A stretch of 64,000 bases of DNA from Sinotaia quadrata (taxonomy: Eukaryota > Mollusca > Gastropoda > Architaenioglossa > Viviparidae). The notes beneath the pieces were generated by a model, which had not been told where the DNA came from, did not search any database, and saw only the letters and a program-made list of their open reading frames with translations. The position numbers and the translations under genes were made by a program. The stretch spans positions 81,583,163 through 81,647,162 of the forward strand of contig CM054177.1 of assembly GCA_028829895.1 (NCBI GenBank), read 5' to 3'. Within the stretch, counting starts at the first letter, position 1; the number at the start of each line of letters is the position of its first letter. Shown here one piece after another: positions 50,401 through 59,600 of the stretch.

Positions 50401-50637
50401 TAGATTCTTTTTTTTTAAGGAATTCTGTGGGGAGAGGGGTTTATAAAAATCTCAGAAAACTTGATACAGTGAACTAGTTATGCAAAACGCTTGTCTTTCT
50501 TTCAGGTGTATGAACAGCCTGCAGTGTTCCCCACTCATGTAATGGACATGGATTTGTGTAAACTCAGCATCCAGCTCTTCCGCCAAGGTCGTGAGTTCAC
50601 TGACCGGAAGAATTCAGAGTCTGATGGCAATATCTAA
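17316..50637 (+). CDS. ZC3H13: ZC3H13 orthologue (m6A writer auxiliary subunit), 20 coding exons
   Basis: Exons: 17316-17471, 20305-20408, 22219-22724, 25297-25400, 25690-25793, 27513-27635, 28297-28437, 29630-30768, 32610-34335, 35040-35265, 35878-36044, 37012-37243, 37443-37545, 38523-38590, 40526-40788, 43174-43286, 45104-45181, 46132-46341, 48255-48487, 50506-50637. All introns are GT-AG and all phases agree; total 5,928 nt, 1,975 codons plus stop (the human protein is 1,668). Family knowledge: ZC3H13/Flacc bridges RBM15 to WTAP and keeps the METTL3-METTL14 m6A methyltransferase complex nuclear. What shows it: N-terminal KRRVTV...PSVFERLGP, one CCCH finger (57-76), an ERSGDK tract (about 103-198), RS/RD/KE-rich middle (about 290-1580), acidic YEEISSDESDF (about 1764), and the C-terminal domain VSILDIDWASLAKQ...RANLLRNLGPFRRALC...IRRQL. 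The disordered middle is longer than in vertebrates. Alternative exons cannot be judged. Confidence 0.92.
19595..20045. repeat. About 200-bp diverged direct duplication in intron 1
   Basis: Copies at about 19605-19800 and 19845-20045 share caatgattactttcagg, aaatggacatctgca, aggcagatcaaac and cttgataatcttgaag; a 28-nt poly-T interrupts the first. On the minus strand the second copy is open over 81 codons (RYSKLLFDLPLKGKQIFADV), which may be a transposon-protein remnant that I do not recognise. Segments at 19380-19600 look like an older third copy. Confidence 0.65.
20305..20408 (+). CDS. ZC3H13: ZC3H13 exon 2: CCCH zinc finger
   Basis: Encodes QEKKCHHFMRTGECPFGTSC followed by KYKHIHVSSKNKS. 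The finger is C57-x8-C66-x5-C72-x3-H76, the same spacing as in vertebrate ZC3H13. In the family this domain contacts RNA. Acceptor ttttacag, donor ATCAG|GTATAG. Confidence 0.92.
22219..22724 (+). CDS. ZC3H13: ZC3H13 exon 3 with in-frame (ERSGDK)16 tract
   Basis: Codons about 87-255. From 22268 to 22555 there are sixteen 18-bp units coding ERSGDK, with variants ERGGDK, ERSRDK (twice), DRSGDK and ERIGDK. Most unit differences are synonymous (cgc/cgt, gaa/gag, agt/agc). The tract is an alternating-charge disordered segment; the rest is Ser/Asp-rich and ends SNDSNWFEG. Confidence 0.9.
23075..23235. repeat. About 67-bp tandem triplication in intron 3
   Basis: Copies share gttactcattctagctcatg and tcagcatcctttcc, with deletions in the third copy. 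Confidence 0.8.
23802..23867. repeat. Perfect 27-bp inverted repeat with 12-nt loop in intron 3
   Basis: The left arm 23802-23828 (catatccagttaacatgcat then caagact) is the exact reverse complement of 23841-23867. The loop is gtgtgttaatga. There are no mismatches. Confidence 0.95.
24419..24587. mobile_element. Decayed hAT-like MITE in intron 3
   Basis: The left end tagtagtgcctaacccatgg then gctgcat and the right end ttgagaactgcta resemble hAT non-autonomous termini (cagtggtt-cccaacc...gggccgc / ttgagaaccactg). The ends are imperfect inverses and no target-site duplication was found. Confidence 0.35.
25297..28437 (+). CDS. ZC3H13: ZC3H13 exons 4-7: coiled-coil and Lys-rich segments
   Basis: Exon 4 (25297-25400) encodes a Gln/Glu-rich coiled coil (LDHKQQLELEQKRQQLQREL) and is read from the AG of tatttcag. 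An upstream AG at 25262 was rejected because it gives the wrong phase and an early stop. Exons 5 (25690-25793), 6 (27513-27635) and 7 (28297-28437) encode RS-type and poly-Lys/His segments (for example HKKHKKNKKEKKHSLSPQPE) expected to be disordered and nuclear-targeting. Confidence 0.82.
29630..30768 (+). CDS. ZC3H13: ZC3H13 exon 8: RS and Lys-rich disordered region
   Basis: Codons about 413-792. The first half is Ser/Lys-rich with basic clusters that could act as nuclear localisation signals (KNKKKKNRGGK, KRGKKRKNK). The second half turns to RD/RE repeats (DFGRDGSRDRGRG). The donor GATG|GTGTGT gives phase 1, matching exon 9; a donor two bases later would break the frame. Confidence 0.87.
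31902..32343. repeat. 46-bp tandem array, about 9.6 copies, in intron 8
   Basis: Unit tgaatgtcactttaatagaa, gggcattaggtagtcttgtt, gaaact, with only 1-2 substitutions per copy. At 31720-31900 there are older, related but longer-period units (agtagagtgatagataagtt). Confidence 0.95.
32610..34335 (+). CDS. ZC3H13: ZC3H13 exon 9: long Arg/Asp-rich region
   Basis: Codons about 793-1367, the largest exon. It is dominated by irregular DR/ER/RD motifs (DRGDVRLDRDDARIERNDAR; SREISRDSSSQGGRSSDARR). Such charged low-complexity tracts in ZC3H13 are thought to mediate protein contacts and nuclear speckle residence. Acceptor ggtaacag, donor AAGCG|GTACGC. Confidence 0.88.
35040..43286 (+). CDS. ZC3H13: ZC3H13 exons 10-16: Ser/Arg/Pro-rich linker
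   Basis: Exons 35040-35265, 35878-36044, 37012-37243, 37443-37545, 38523-38590, 40526-40788 and 43174-43286 (codons about 1368-1758). They carry many SP/RS sites (RSLSPKQTSSRKDSPLSSSM), then acidic DWSENESDLVGQEDN. All junctions are phase-consistent. Exon 12 uses a weaker donor (GAT|GTGGGT). Conservation here is low, so an extra small exon could have been missed. Confidence 0.8.
43640..44640 (-). pseudogene. 5' fragment of a ZMYM1/TTF-type hAT transposon in intron 16
   Basis: On the minus strand the sequence starts at about 44635 with gcagtgctgttttaaggcct then aggcacac, resembling the terminus of the MITEs at 9626 and 56205 (gggc-gtctt-a-ca-tataggc). A frame at 43949-43635 then encodes MRKNCMSGAVKRKKEADELE followed by KLAKHPKVLSFFQSQ. 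This looks like the Lys-rich N-terminus of ZMYM1-like hAT transposases (SGAxKRKK...SFF). The zinc finger and catalytic parts are absent, so it is a truncated relic antisense to ZC3H13. Confidence 0.55.
45104..48487 (+). CDS. ZC3H13: ZC3H13 exons 17-19: conserved C-terminal domain, first part
   Basis: Exon 17 (45104-45181) encodes RDEGYEEISSDESDFAVDEG. Exon 18 (46132-46341) encodes IVSILDIDWASLAKQPAPKQ and RFHPASIFHEIGISRNFAGE. Exon 19 (48255-48487) encodes CERANLLRNLGPFRRALCAR then RDWEIRRQLCKVDK. These blocks align by eye with the vertebrate C-terminus (LDIDWSSL, LLSNLGPCCKALCFRRDSAI). The 3' end of exon 19 is the seed of the tandem array in intron 19. Confidence 0.92.
48433..49152 (+). repeat. 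Minisatellite seeded on the ZC3H13 exon 19 donor
   Basis: The exon 19 end and intron start (48433-48514: ctgtgtgcacggcgagactg, ggagataagacgtcagctat, gcaaagtagacaag|gtataa, agtttgt) are followed by about nine diverged copies, for example ctgtgtgcacagagagattg, ggagataatgtgtcagctgt, gtagacaagttataaagttt. Units are 62-82 bp and all keep the exon-intron order. Several retain a GT at the donor position (atg|gtataaag, tag|gtataaag, aag|gtttaaag, aag|gtatatga). Confidence 0.9.
50506..50637 (+). CDS. ZC3H13: ZC3H13 exon 20: C-terminus and stop
   Basis: Encodes VYEQPAVFPTHVMDMDLCKL, SIQLFRQGREFTDRKNSESD, GNI and a TAA stop at 50635-50637. The region corresponds to the APMVDNELLRLSLRLFK end of vertebrate ZC3H13. 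Acceptor ctttctttcag, phase 0. Confidence 0.9.
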   Translation: MYEQPAVFPTHVMDMDLCKLSIQLFRQGREFTDRKNSESDGNI

Positions 50638-50639
50638 AA

Positions 50640-50985
50640 TTTTTGCTGATACACTTTACCATGCTTAAATAGCAGTGAATTGGCTTTAGAAATTGAGTCA
50701 CAAGTATTTGTATACTTCTATCATGCTGACAGTTACTGACAAAGCAATGCACTAGCTTATGAAATTAAGTCACCAGTATTCCAACACTTGTCATGCTGAC
50801 ACATTTTACTTTGCTTAAAAAGCAGTGCGCTAGCTTATGAAATTAAGTCACCAGTATTCCAACATTTGTCATGCTGACAATTGCAGACACATTTACCATG
50901 CTTGAATAGTAGTGTACTGGCTTTGAAATTAGATAGCTGAGGTTGTCACAAGTATTCCTGTACTTCTGTGATGTAGTTAAATTTT
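50640..50985 (+). repeat. About 90-bp repeat, 4 copies, in the ZC3H13 3' UTR
   Basis: Diverged copies share catgctgacacattttac, tgcttaaatagcagtg, ctagcttatgaaattaagtc and accagtattccaacacttgt. The array begins a few bases past the stop codon and so should be transcribed. Confidence 0.85.
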
Positions 50986-51085
50986 GATATTTTGCTTGGA
51001 GAATTAATTGGACACTTGGGCAAATGCTCATCTGTTTTATTTTGAAGATTGAATGTGTTTGATTGATTGAGTGCTTACATTCTTC

Positions 51086-51091
51086 AATAAA
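51086..51091 (+). promoter_or_regulatory. ZC3H13: Candidate poly(A) signal of ZC3H13
   Basis: AATAAA 450 nt past the stop codon, followed by a T-rich stretch. Later AATAAA motifs also exist (51350, 51640), so the site used is uncertain. Confidence 0.4.
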
Positions 51092-51989
51092 AACTGTCAA
51101 AAGTATTACATTTATAAATATACTGTTGCCTTAATTTTTAATTTTAAAAAAATGAAGAAAAAAGAAAATGTTTTTACAATGTCTGTATTCTGTTGTGTTA
51201 CAGCCTTTTAATATTGTTTTTATTTTTTAAAAGCTTACATTATTTTGTATTTTGTTGCCAGTGTGATTACTTTACTTAATGATGTTGATAGGAGAGAATG
51301 ACTGTCGGTAAAAATGTTCACAGTCATGGAGTTTATATATTTATCAAAGAAAATAAATCTATAATACTATGTGATCATTCAAAACTGGACAAATTCAACA
51401 AAAGTCTCATAATTAATCTATTGTTCACAATTAGACAAATTCAACAAAAGTCTCTCATAATTAATCTATTTATTGTTCACAATTAGTTTCTTCAATAAGC
51501 CTTTTAGTGACAAAATGCAATTTCTAAATATGTAGATGCTCCTTTTATGGACGAACTGTTTTAAGTGGAGAAATAGTCCAAAGTTACATTTTGTGAATAT
51601 GTATATGCTGGGAATCCTCAAGCTTTATATTTTCCATAATAAATGTTTATTGACCTGTTTCCTGGAAGAGAAGGGTGAAACTGGAGAATGACTGGTTGTG
51701 ACTCTATGAAGCACTGAAGTTGTTAAATATGGCTTTACAAATTGTCATTAAATGGGATTTAACTGAACATTTTCTTGGCATTTTCACCTAAATGAGATGA
51801 AAGTGAATAATTGGCTTTTTAATTCCACGTTTCTTGCAAATGGATTTTTGTTAAATGAGGCAAACATGAATGAAGTACCTTCAGTAAATGGTGTATAACC
51901 AAGTTGCCATGTAACTGGAGTTTTAGTGATAAAATAACATATCCAATAATGTGAGTGGTACTTAAACTGCACTTTGACCCAGGTGATTT

Positions 51990-52330
51990 AGAGACAAATG
52001 GTGGTGCGAATGGCAAGATATTAACCTTTTAATTTATGTGACTCTGGTTTGATCCCATCTTGGGGATAATACTTTGGGTGATCATTATCTACTTCCTATT
52101 TTAAGATGAAGCAGTTCATATCCAATACATCAGATGAAAAGATAAATCTGGTCCCTTGTGCCACAGGCCTTACATGCTAAAGATACCCTGTAGATGAAAG
52201 TCAGAAAGAGTTTACAATTGGCTACTGCTCTGGCAGAATTGCATCCAGAAAATTCATTCAAAGTCCATTCAAACTTTGACACCCATCCCATCCATTGCAG
52301 TGTATTTTTCTTTCCGTGAACATGTCCGCT
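51990..52330 (+). mobile_element. tRNA-derived SINE
   Basis: An A-box-like tggtgcgaatgg at 52002-52013 and a B-box ggtttgatccc at 52046-52056 lie 44 bp apart start to start, exactly the spacing in tRNAs. The downstream body (ggtcccttgtgccacaggcc, ttacatgctaaagataccct, gtagatgaaagtcagaaaga) looks like a conserved SINE core, but I cannot name the family. It lies between the 3' ends of ZC3H13 and the SULT gene. Confidence 0.55.
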
Positions 52331-52659
52331 GTGGTTCTTGTGCCTTACTGCAAAATCATTGAAACTTGAAAGCAGGCATGAAATGCAAATCAAACTCCAA
52401 TAAAATACACCCCATTAAATGACTAATTGGGGTTCAGCCCAGAAGTTATATTATTCAGAATACTTTTTTTTCATTGGTGACTAAAAGCTAGTTAAAACTA
52501 AATATATTAATATCAGAATAATGTTTTGAACTTGTTATGAAGTGACAGGCCATTCTTAATGTTCTATCAGACACAGCAAGTTTTATGCAATTAATTTTGT
52601 TGTGGTTATTCTTGTTATATAAGGTCTTCATATAATGAGATACATGTGATAAGAACTTG

Positions 52660-53497
52660 GCTGTCTACATCAATATGCAGCCATATAAGGTTAAATATTT
52701 GGTGAGCTATCTTTAGTAGTGGGAAAGATTTTTTTTACTCTGGATTTTCTTCATCAGTAGAAGACATCATTTGGGGTAAGGTTTGGTGTTTGGCTATATC
52801 TACATTAATGGGTTAGGGTATATGAGATCTGAGTCACCTTCAGTGGGAGAGATCACTTGAAAATGAATTGTCTGTATAATTTGAAAAGATTTTATGAGAT
52901 GTGGGTTATTTGAGGCTGGGCTGTCTCCACATTAGTGGGATAAGTTGTATAAGGTCTGAGTCACTTCAAGGAGAGATCACTTGAGGCTGGATTGTCTGCA
53001 TCAATAAGAGAGATCTCATCTGGGTTATCTGTCAGTGGTATAAGTTATTTAAGGCTGGGCTATCTCTAACATCAGTATTATAGGTTGTTTGAGGCTGGGC
53101 TATCTCTAACATCAATGGTATAGGTTATCTGAGGCTGGGATAGCTTTATATGAGGTGTGAATCTATATCAGTGGGAGAAGTTAAGGCTGAGAGGTTAACC
53201 GAGGTCTGGTTTGTCAGCATTGAAGGGGGAGATCTGTTAGGTCTAGGTATCAGAATCAGTAGTTAAGTAGTAGATATCATTTGAGGTCTGGTTTATCTAC
53301 ATGTTGGAGATATTTGAGATTTGGGTTATCTACATGAGTAGGAGACATTATCTGAGGTTTCAGTTATCTATATCCAATATCTAGGCTAGCTATATTGAAA
53401 AAAAATCCTCATCTGAAACCTGGGGTAACTAGTTGATAAAATCATGTGTGGCTATGGGTAGCTACCTCAGAGAATTCAACTGGCTACATCAGAGAAT
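52660..53497 (-). repeat. Degenerate repeat downstream of the SULT stop codon
   Basis: Roughly twenty diverged 35-45 bp units of (t)gaggtctgggttatctacat, cagtgggagagatcat type (plus-strand reading). On the minus strand the first units directly after the stop (cctcttgaattctctgatgt, agccagttgaattctctgag) resemble the array consensus. The array may therefore have grown out of the end of the coding sequence; this link is weak. Confidence 0.6.
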
Positions 53498-53610
53498 TCA
53501 AGAGGCATGAAATTTGAAAGGAATGCCCTCTTTGCCCAGCTTCTCGTAAACTGCATCAAATGCTTCATTTTGCTCCACAGTGAAGTGATGCTTCCAATCA
53601 CCTACTTCAC
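53498..53610 (-). CDS. SULT last coding exon: [13 protein letters not shown]
   Basis: Acceptor acttgcag, then [37 protein letters not shown] and a TGA stop. It carries the SULT dimerisation motif and the typical short C-terminal tail. Confidence 0.9.
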
Positions 53611-56600
53611 CTGCAAGTACAAATAATTGTAGCACTCAATACTGATGTTTTCAGCTCAGAAACAACAAGAAAGAAATATAATCTGTGAATGATTTTTTAA
53701 AAAAAATGTATCATATTGTGTCCATAAATTATTTTGAAAGTTTCCTTTTTGCTTTCTTTGGGACTTAAAACCCAAACTGTTCGCTGGGGATATGATAATG
53801 CTTTATATGGTACTGCACTAGTTATAGTCTATGTCTATAATAAAGACCGTAACCATTTGAATGATTGGTTTATAATGGGGATATTACTGAAGAGAAGAGA
53901 ATGAAAAATAATATTTCTGTACATAAGTGTAAAAATGTACAGATAAAAGAATGCCTTTTTTAAAAATATAGCAATAAGCATAAACAAGGCCCAAAGTATA
54001 AATATTTATATGTTTACATGTCAAAACTATAGACCTTACATGTGTAAGTTCTGAATCTATTTTCAGGAACATGATTCGTATCACTCAGAACTGATCATTA
54101 TTCTCATTATCCATCCTTAAAGTTGCAACCATTGTAAAAGAAAGGAAAGAATTATACATCTTGTTTTTAAGAGCTTGTACTTCAATAACAGTTTATATTA
54201 GCTGCATGTAGACAGACTAAAAAAGAGCCTGAAGTTAAAATGCAAGCAGGATTTTTATTTCACATCAAAATTTATCTTTTCTTTACATTTGCTAGTAACT
54301 GTAAACTGTAGTACTCACAGGATCACAAAGTTTGCTGGCATTAATTTTCTATCTCAGTTTTAAAATGGAAACTTTAAATTTAACAGTACTGTAGTGTGGA
54401 AATTTCTAAATAAAAATTGTTGGTATCAATTACTGTTATCACGTTATTCCTAATAAAAAAAATCATTCCTGTTAGTGAAAATCATAAGAATAGCACAATA
54501 TATATTAAAAATTTAGTGTACTATAATGCACCTTTATTTTTTTTTTTTTTGGTACATGTTTATGTTTAAGCCCTCTTATTAAAATAATCAGTGTCAGAAC
54601 ACATTGGTGAAGCCCATGTTCTGCATGAGTGAAATCTGAGATTCACTGCTTAAATGAAATGAAAGATATTTGATTATTGTATTTATTTATTATTTTCTTA
54701 CGCAATCTCCTTAAATTCATTTGCTTGCTGCTGTTAGCATGCATACCGAACTTTAGGGAACCCTGTTCTAGATGAATACCTTTCTTGAGTAAGACTGGCA
54801 AGTTACTTTTAACAGAATATACTTGTAAATAATTGGCCTTTATCTTTCCTACACAGAGATGCCATATAACTGTAATCAGAAAACACTTATAAATAGTCGA
54901 CTTTTATCTTTTCTGTGTTAAGCAGGCATAAAAGTGTTTATAGCATACACTTTTAGATGGTTATGTAAAAAGTAATAACTGTTATTGTTAACAGAATATA
55001 CTTCTGGATGGTAGTTTTTATCTGTCGGTTAACTATTAACAGAAATCACTGTCTGTTTGACTCGTATCACTGTTTATAAAATACACTTCTAGAGGATTAT
55101 CTTTTATCTCTCCTGCGTAGAGCTGGCATATAACTACTGTTACTGATAGAATACACTTCTAACTTGTCTTTCTTAAGTTAAAGGTTAAGTGGCGTATAAC
55201 TATTAGTAGAATACATTTCTTGATGGCTGACTTGTCCGGAGTACATCTAGCATAGAGCTAAACAATATACTTTCTAATGAAAAGTTTAATACCTTTCCGA
55301 AGTAAAGGTGAGATGCCACTGTTGATGGAATACACATCTAGATGATTCGTCATGGGATTCTGCTGCATTTTAGTGAAACTACAATGCTCTTCTATGCTCG
55401 ATAGCAAATTGGACGACAGATGACCTTTGCCCAAGAATTCAGCCAATTGCAAGAGTTCTTTCTTCATGTTCTGCTTCGAACATAAATATTCGTTTAACTC
55501 AGATAACTGATGAAAGAGGAAAGCTACAAAGTCACGCACACACACGTCATTTTCATATTATTTGTTACTTATATTAAATCTGATTTTTCTAATCGTGCAA
55601 TTAATGACCATTAGTAACTCAGCCGGCATAAAAGACTTAGCTTCATCAAGACCAAACCGATTAGTGTGCTTGCTTGAATCTGGAAATAATGAAAAATAAA
55701 GTCCGCGCAGAATTATTAGTCGAGAATGTGTTTTTAAGCAAGACTTGCAAGTCTATACGACTGAATTCTCTTGATCTCATTTTATACCCAAGGGAGACAA
55801 ACTTGAATTGCTTAATCAGATTTACGAAGATAATTTATTGGCTTGTCTGTTGGAGCTAAATAAATCAGTGTACTGCAATCTTTGTCAGTGAGGAAAAAAG
55901 AAGTTACACGGATCAAAATCTGGATTTTGAGGGGTGCCCTGTTTATCAAAAAAAAAAAATAGCCGTTTTTAAAGTATTAACGCACGTGCGATGCCAGAAG
56001 TAGACAAAATTAAAGGCGACTCAGTGGGTCAAGATCAACGACTGTTAGCTTGCAGGGATGATGCTAAGGAATGCAATCAGTTGCAGATCCCCCTTGAAAT
56101 TACCCAGTATCAGGACTGTAACGTCTAATCGTCATAATAGGTGGTTCCAGATAGCGGCTGAATTAACTCGATATGTGCTCAGACTACCGAGAAAGCAGTA
56201 TATCCTGGCCCGGGCGGTCTTAATAACATTATAGGCCCAGGGGCAAAGCAGTGCACTGGGGCCCATCACAGGAACAACATATATAGATTAGCATGCGCCC
56301 CTCCCCCCCCGGGGGAACTGTCAAGCGTACCCATGCGTTAAGGTGGCACTGATCTAGGCAGGTTGCAGATGGGTATTAGAAGTAGTTCCTACCAAAGACG
56401 AGTTCTTGGCCCAACATGTACTTCTTTTCGAGACGAAGCTTCCTCTTTGTACAATGACGTAAGTCATTCTGCTCGGGAGAACACTGAAGCTTTACCATGG
56501 CCTCCTGGGATTAGCGGGTATATCTCCAATCGAAGATCTTTGGGACAGTTTAGATTTTAGACCAATGTGTGTGTTTGTTATTAGCCGCTGGCGTGAGTGA

Positions 56601-59600
56601 AGTTGTGAGGTCATCTGACCAGAAGTGAGGTCAGATTCCACGGCGATAAAATCTGGATTCTTGCAACAAGAATGGAAGTTTATTTCCCTAACTGCGTATA
56701 GTGAACATAAATATTTTCTCTTTTGCGATTTTTCTGTTATCTTCTGAAGTCATTTCGTTTGCAGCTGCTTCATTATTTTTTTTTTTAATGTAATGTTTTG
56801 TTTGGTTTTAATTCTTTATTAAAAAGAATATGGGTGTGTGTGAATATTTTTTTTATATATTACTCATTCTTTCCACTTATATATGCCATTTGATTTTTTT
56901 AAACAGACGGTTATGGGGATTATGCCATTATTCAAGATTCATTGTTCCAATTGAACTGTACAAGATTTTCTGTATATCTGCTTGTTGAGATGTCAGTGAA
57001 CATTAAAACATTAAAAGAGAGATGTAGTAATGAAATACAGGCATAAGTAACAAATTTAAATTATACGTGTAAATGGGCCTATGTAGATTCATCCATTTTG
57101 ATGTCTCAAAAGAATTAGCTGCGTTGTATTTTGTTATTACATGTGATAAAATCTTGTACGTGACACATTTTACTAGCACAGAGAGCAATAAGTCAGATCT
57201 AAGGAGCAGACTGTTATTGTGTGTGTATTATCACCATTTAAAAATAATAAATAAAGATTGTGTGTATGAATATTAAAGCACCTTTAATGTAGCGATCGAA
57301 CACGTTGGCCGTAAGTCTGGTTTCCTTTGTGACTCAAAAGGTCATATGTATTCATAAATCTCTAGACTGGTTCACAGAATTGAGCTTTCAAATTATTTGT
57401 TTGCGATTGATGTGTTTCAACTAAAGCTTCTTTAACGTGGCTGCCTTCAGAATCTCCCACTGACCAAAGTTTCGCAAAGAAAGTTTTGAACTGGTGAAAT
57501 ATAGCCTTAATTACGGCAGTGCGTCTGAATAGGGCCACTTAACACGTCTCAATGGGTTTCTTGTAGGCGGGGCGATCAGGACATTTTCAGAGCTGTCGGA
57601 AACGGCTGCTAGCACATTTGAGAGGCCAGTTGATGAACCAATTAGTGGACTCTAGCTGGAACTCTCTCCGAGGGATATTGACTCACTTAAAACACCATAC
57701 ATTTCAACTTTGACCTAGGCACTGGTGGTGAACAGATGTCCAGGCTACTCACGAGAAACATTGCACTTGAGGTGAAACGTATCAAGTCTTTAAATGCTAC
57801 CACAGATAAACAGATCGTGCGCTCCAAACAACAATAGAGACGCGGTCGGTTTACAAAAATAATCGGAAGATAACAGCCAACGATTGACAACAGTGGAAGT
57901 ATTACCACTACACAAAACAATAATAGTAATAATGAAAATAATAATAACACAAATTTTACCTCTCAGATTTATGATGGAGAAGTATTACTACTACACAAAA
58001 CAATAATAGTAATAGTAATAATGAAAATAATAATAACACAAATTTTACCTCTCAGATTTATGATGGAGAAGTATTACCACTACACAAAACAATAATAGTA
58101 ATAGTAATAATGAAAACACAATTTTTACCTCTCAGATTTATGATGGAGAAGTATTACCACTACACAAAACAATAATAGTAGTAAAAATAATAATAACACA
58201 ATTTTTACCCGTCAGATTTATGATGGAAAAGGGGAAAGTTCTAACACGGATCAGATTTCTCCCATATTAACAAGACACGTACTAGACCCTAAGGTTTCAG
58301 GGTGTTCTAGTGGAAAATGGGTCACTAGAATACTAGAAAAACCTCGGAGGAATTGGACTTAAGAGTACAATATACAAGTAATGCTTCTTATTATGAGTCA
58401 ACCAACAGTAAGAGGATATATAGAAAAAGGATGCATGGAGTCTGGGAAAAACTATATCCAAGTGATATCAGTGAACAACGGCTCCTGGACCCGAAAAGAT
58501 CTATCATGCACACAAAGCTTCTTACTAGAGTAGAATTTTTAAAATATTGAACAGAAACAAACTAATTTAACAAATCTGGCTTATTACCACATTGGAGAAA
58601 TAAATAATGAACTAACTGACGAACAGCATTGCATATTAGAAGAAATAAAAGATTTCATGGACAACAATAAATCACATGTGGGAAGAACACCAAATCGAAG
58701 ACTGCAAAATAACAAAACCTTAACGACAGCAAATCACAATGCAAATAAAGCAGATATTACAGAAACCAATCGCCTGATATATGCTACAGCAAAAATAATT
58801 GAAAAATATATAATACTCTAATAAATAATATATATAATAAATATATAACAGTCAAAGTACTAACATGGGGCCCCCCATGGAAGAGAAGAACAGAAAATAA
58901 AATTGATTGTGCTAGGAAAGAAATAAGCCAAATGACAGCAGCAGTTCATAACAATGAAAAAATGAAACAGGCTTTAGTAACCAAATAACATCTAAATTTT
59001 ATAGAAATGTTAAGACCGCAATAGAAGATGCCAAACAAAAGGCTACAGGGACTCAGTAATCGTCTTAAATGATACACTGCAAGAGATCAACAATTCCAAC
59101 AGAACAAAATATTCAAAACTAATCCTTCGTTTTCGTAGTACATTAAATACAATTTACTTTACCTCCTTCCTATTTTCGTAGTACATTAAATAGAATTTAC
59201 TTTACCTCCTTCCTATTTTCGTAGTACATTAAATAGAATTTACTTTACCTCCTTCCTATTTTCGTAGTACATTAAATAGAATTTACTTTACCTCCTTCCT
59301 ATTTTCGTAGTACATTAAATAGAATTTACTTTACCTCCTTCCTATTTTCGTAGTACATTAAATAGAATTTACTTTACCTCCTTCCTATTTTCGTAGTACA
59401 TTAAATAGAATTTACTTTACCTCCTTCATATTTTCGTAGTACATTAAATAGAATTTACTTTACCTCCTTCATATTTTCGTAGTACATTATGTAGACATTG
59501 GGTTGGTCACGCTGTTCCCACCAGCTTTTCGTAAAATCAAACCATGAGCCGTGGTCAACTAGTGCACACACACAAATTTAATTGCAAGTACATGTATTGT

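Noticed and set aside
57600..57660. Minus-strand NWFINW segment as candidate for the SULT GSWF exon
   Set aside because: Neighbouring residues do not match the SULT block and no suitable splice sites in phase were found.
57687..57950. Hydrophobic 87-codon minus-strand frame between SULT exons
   Set aside because: It does not fit the SULT sequence; the exon required in phase and length is at 59464-59558. Part of the frame is made by the trinucleotide-rich repeat at its upstream end.
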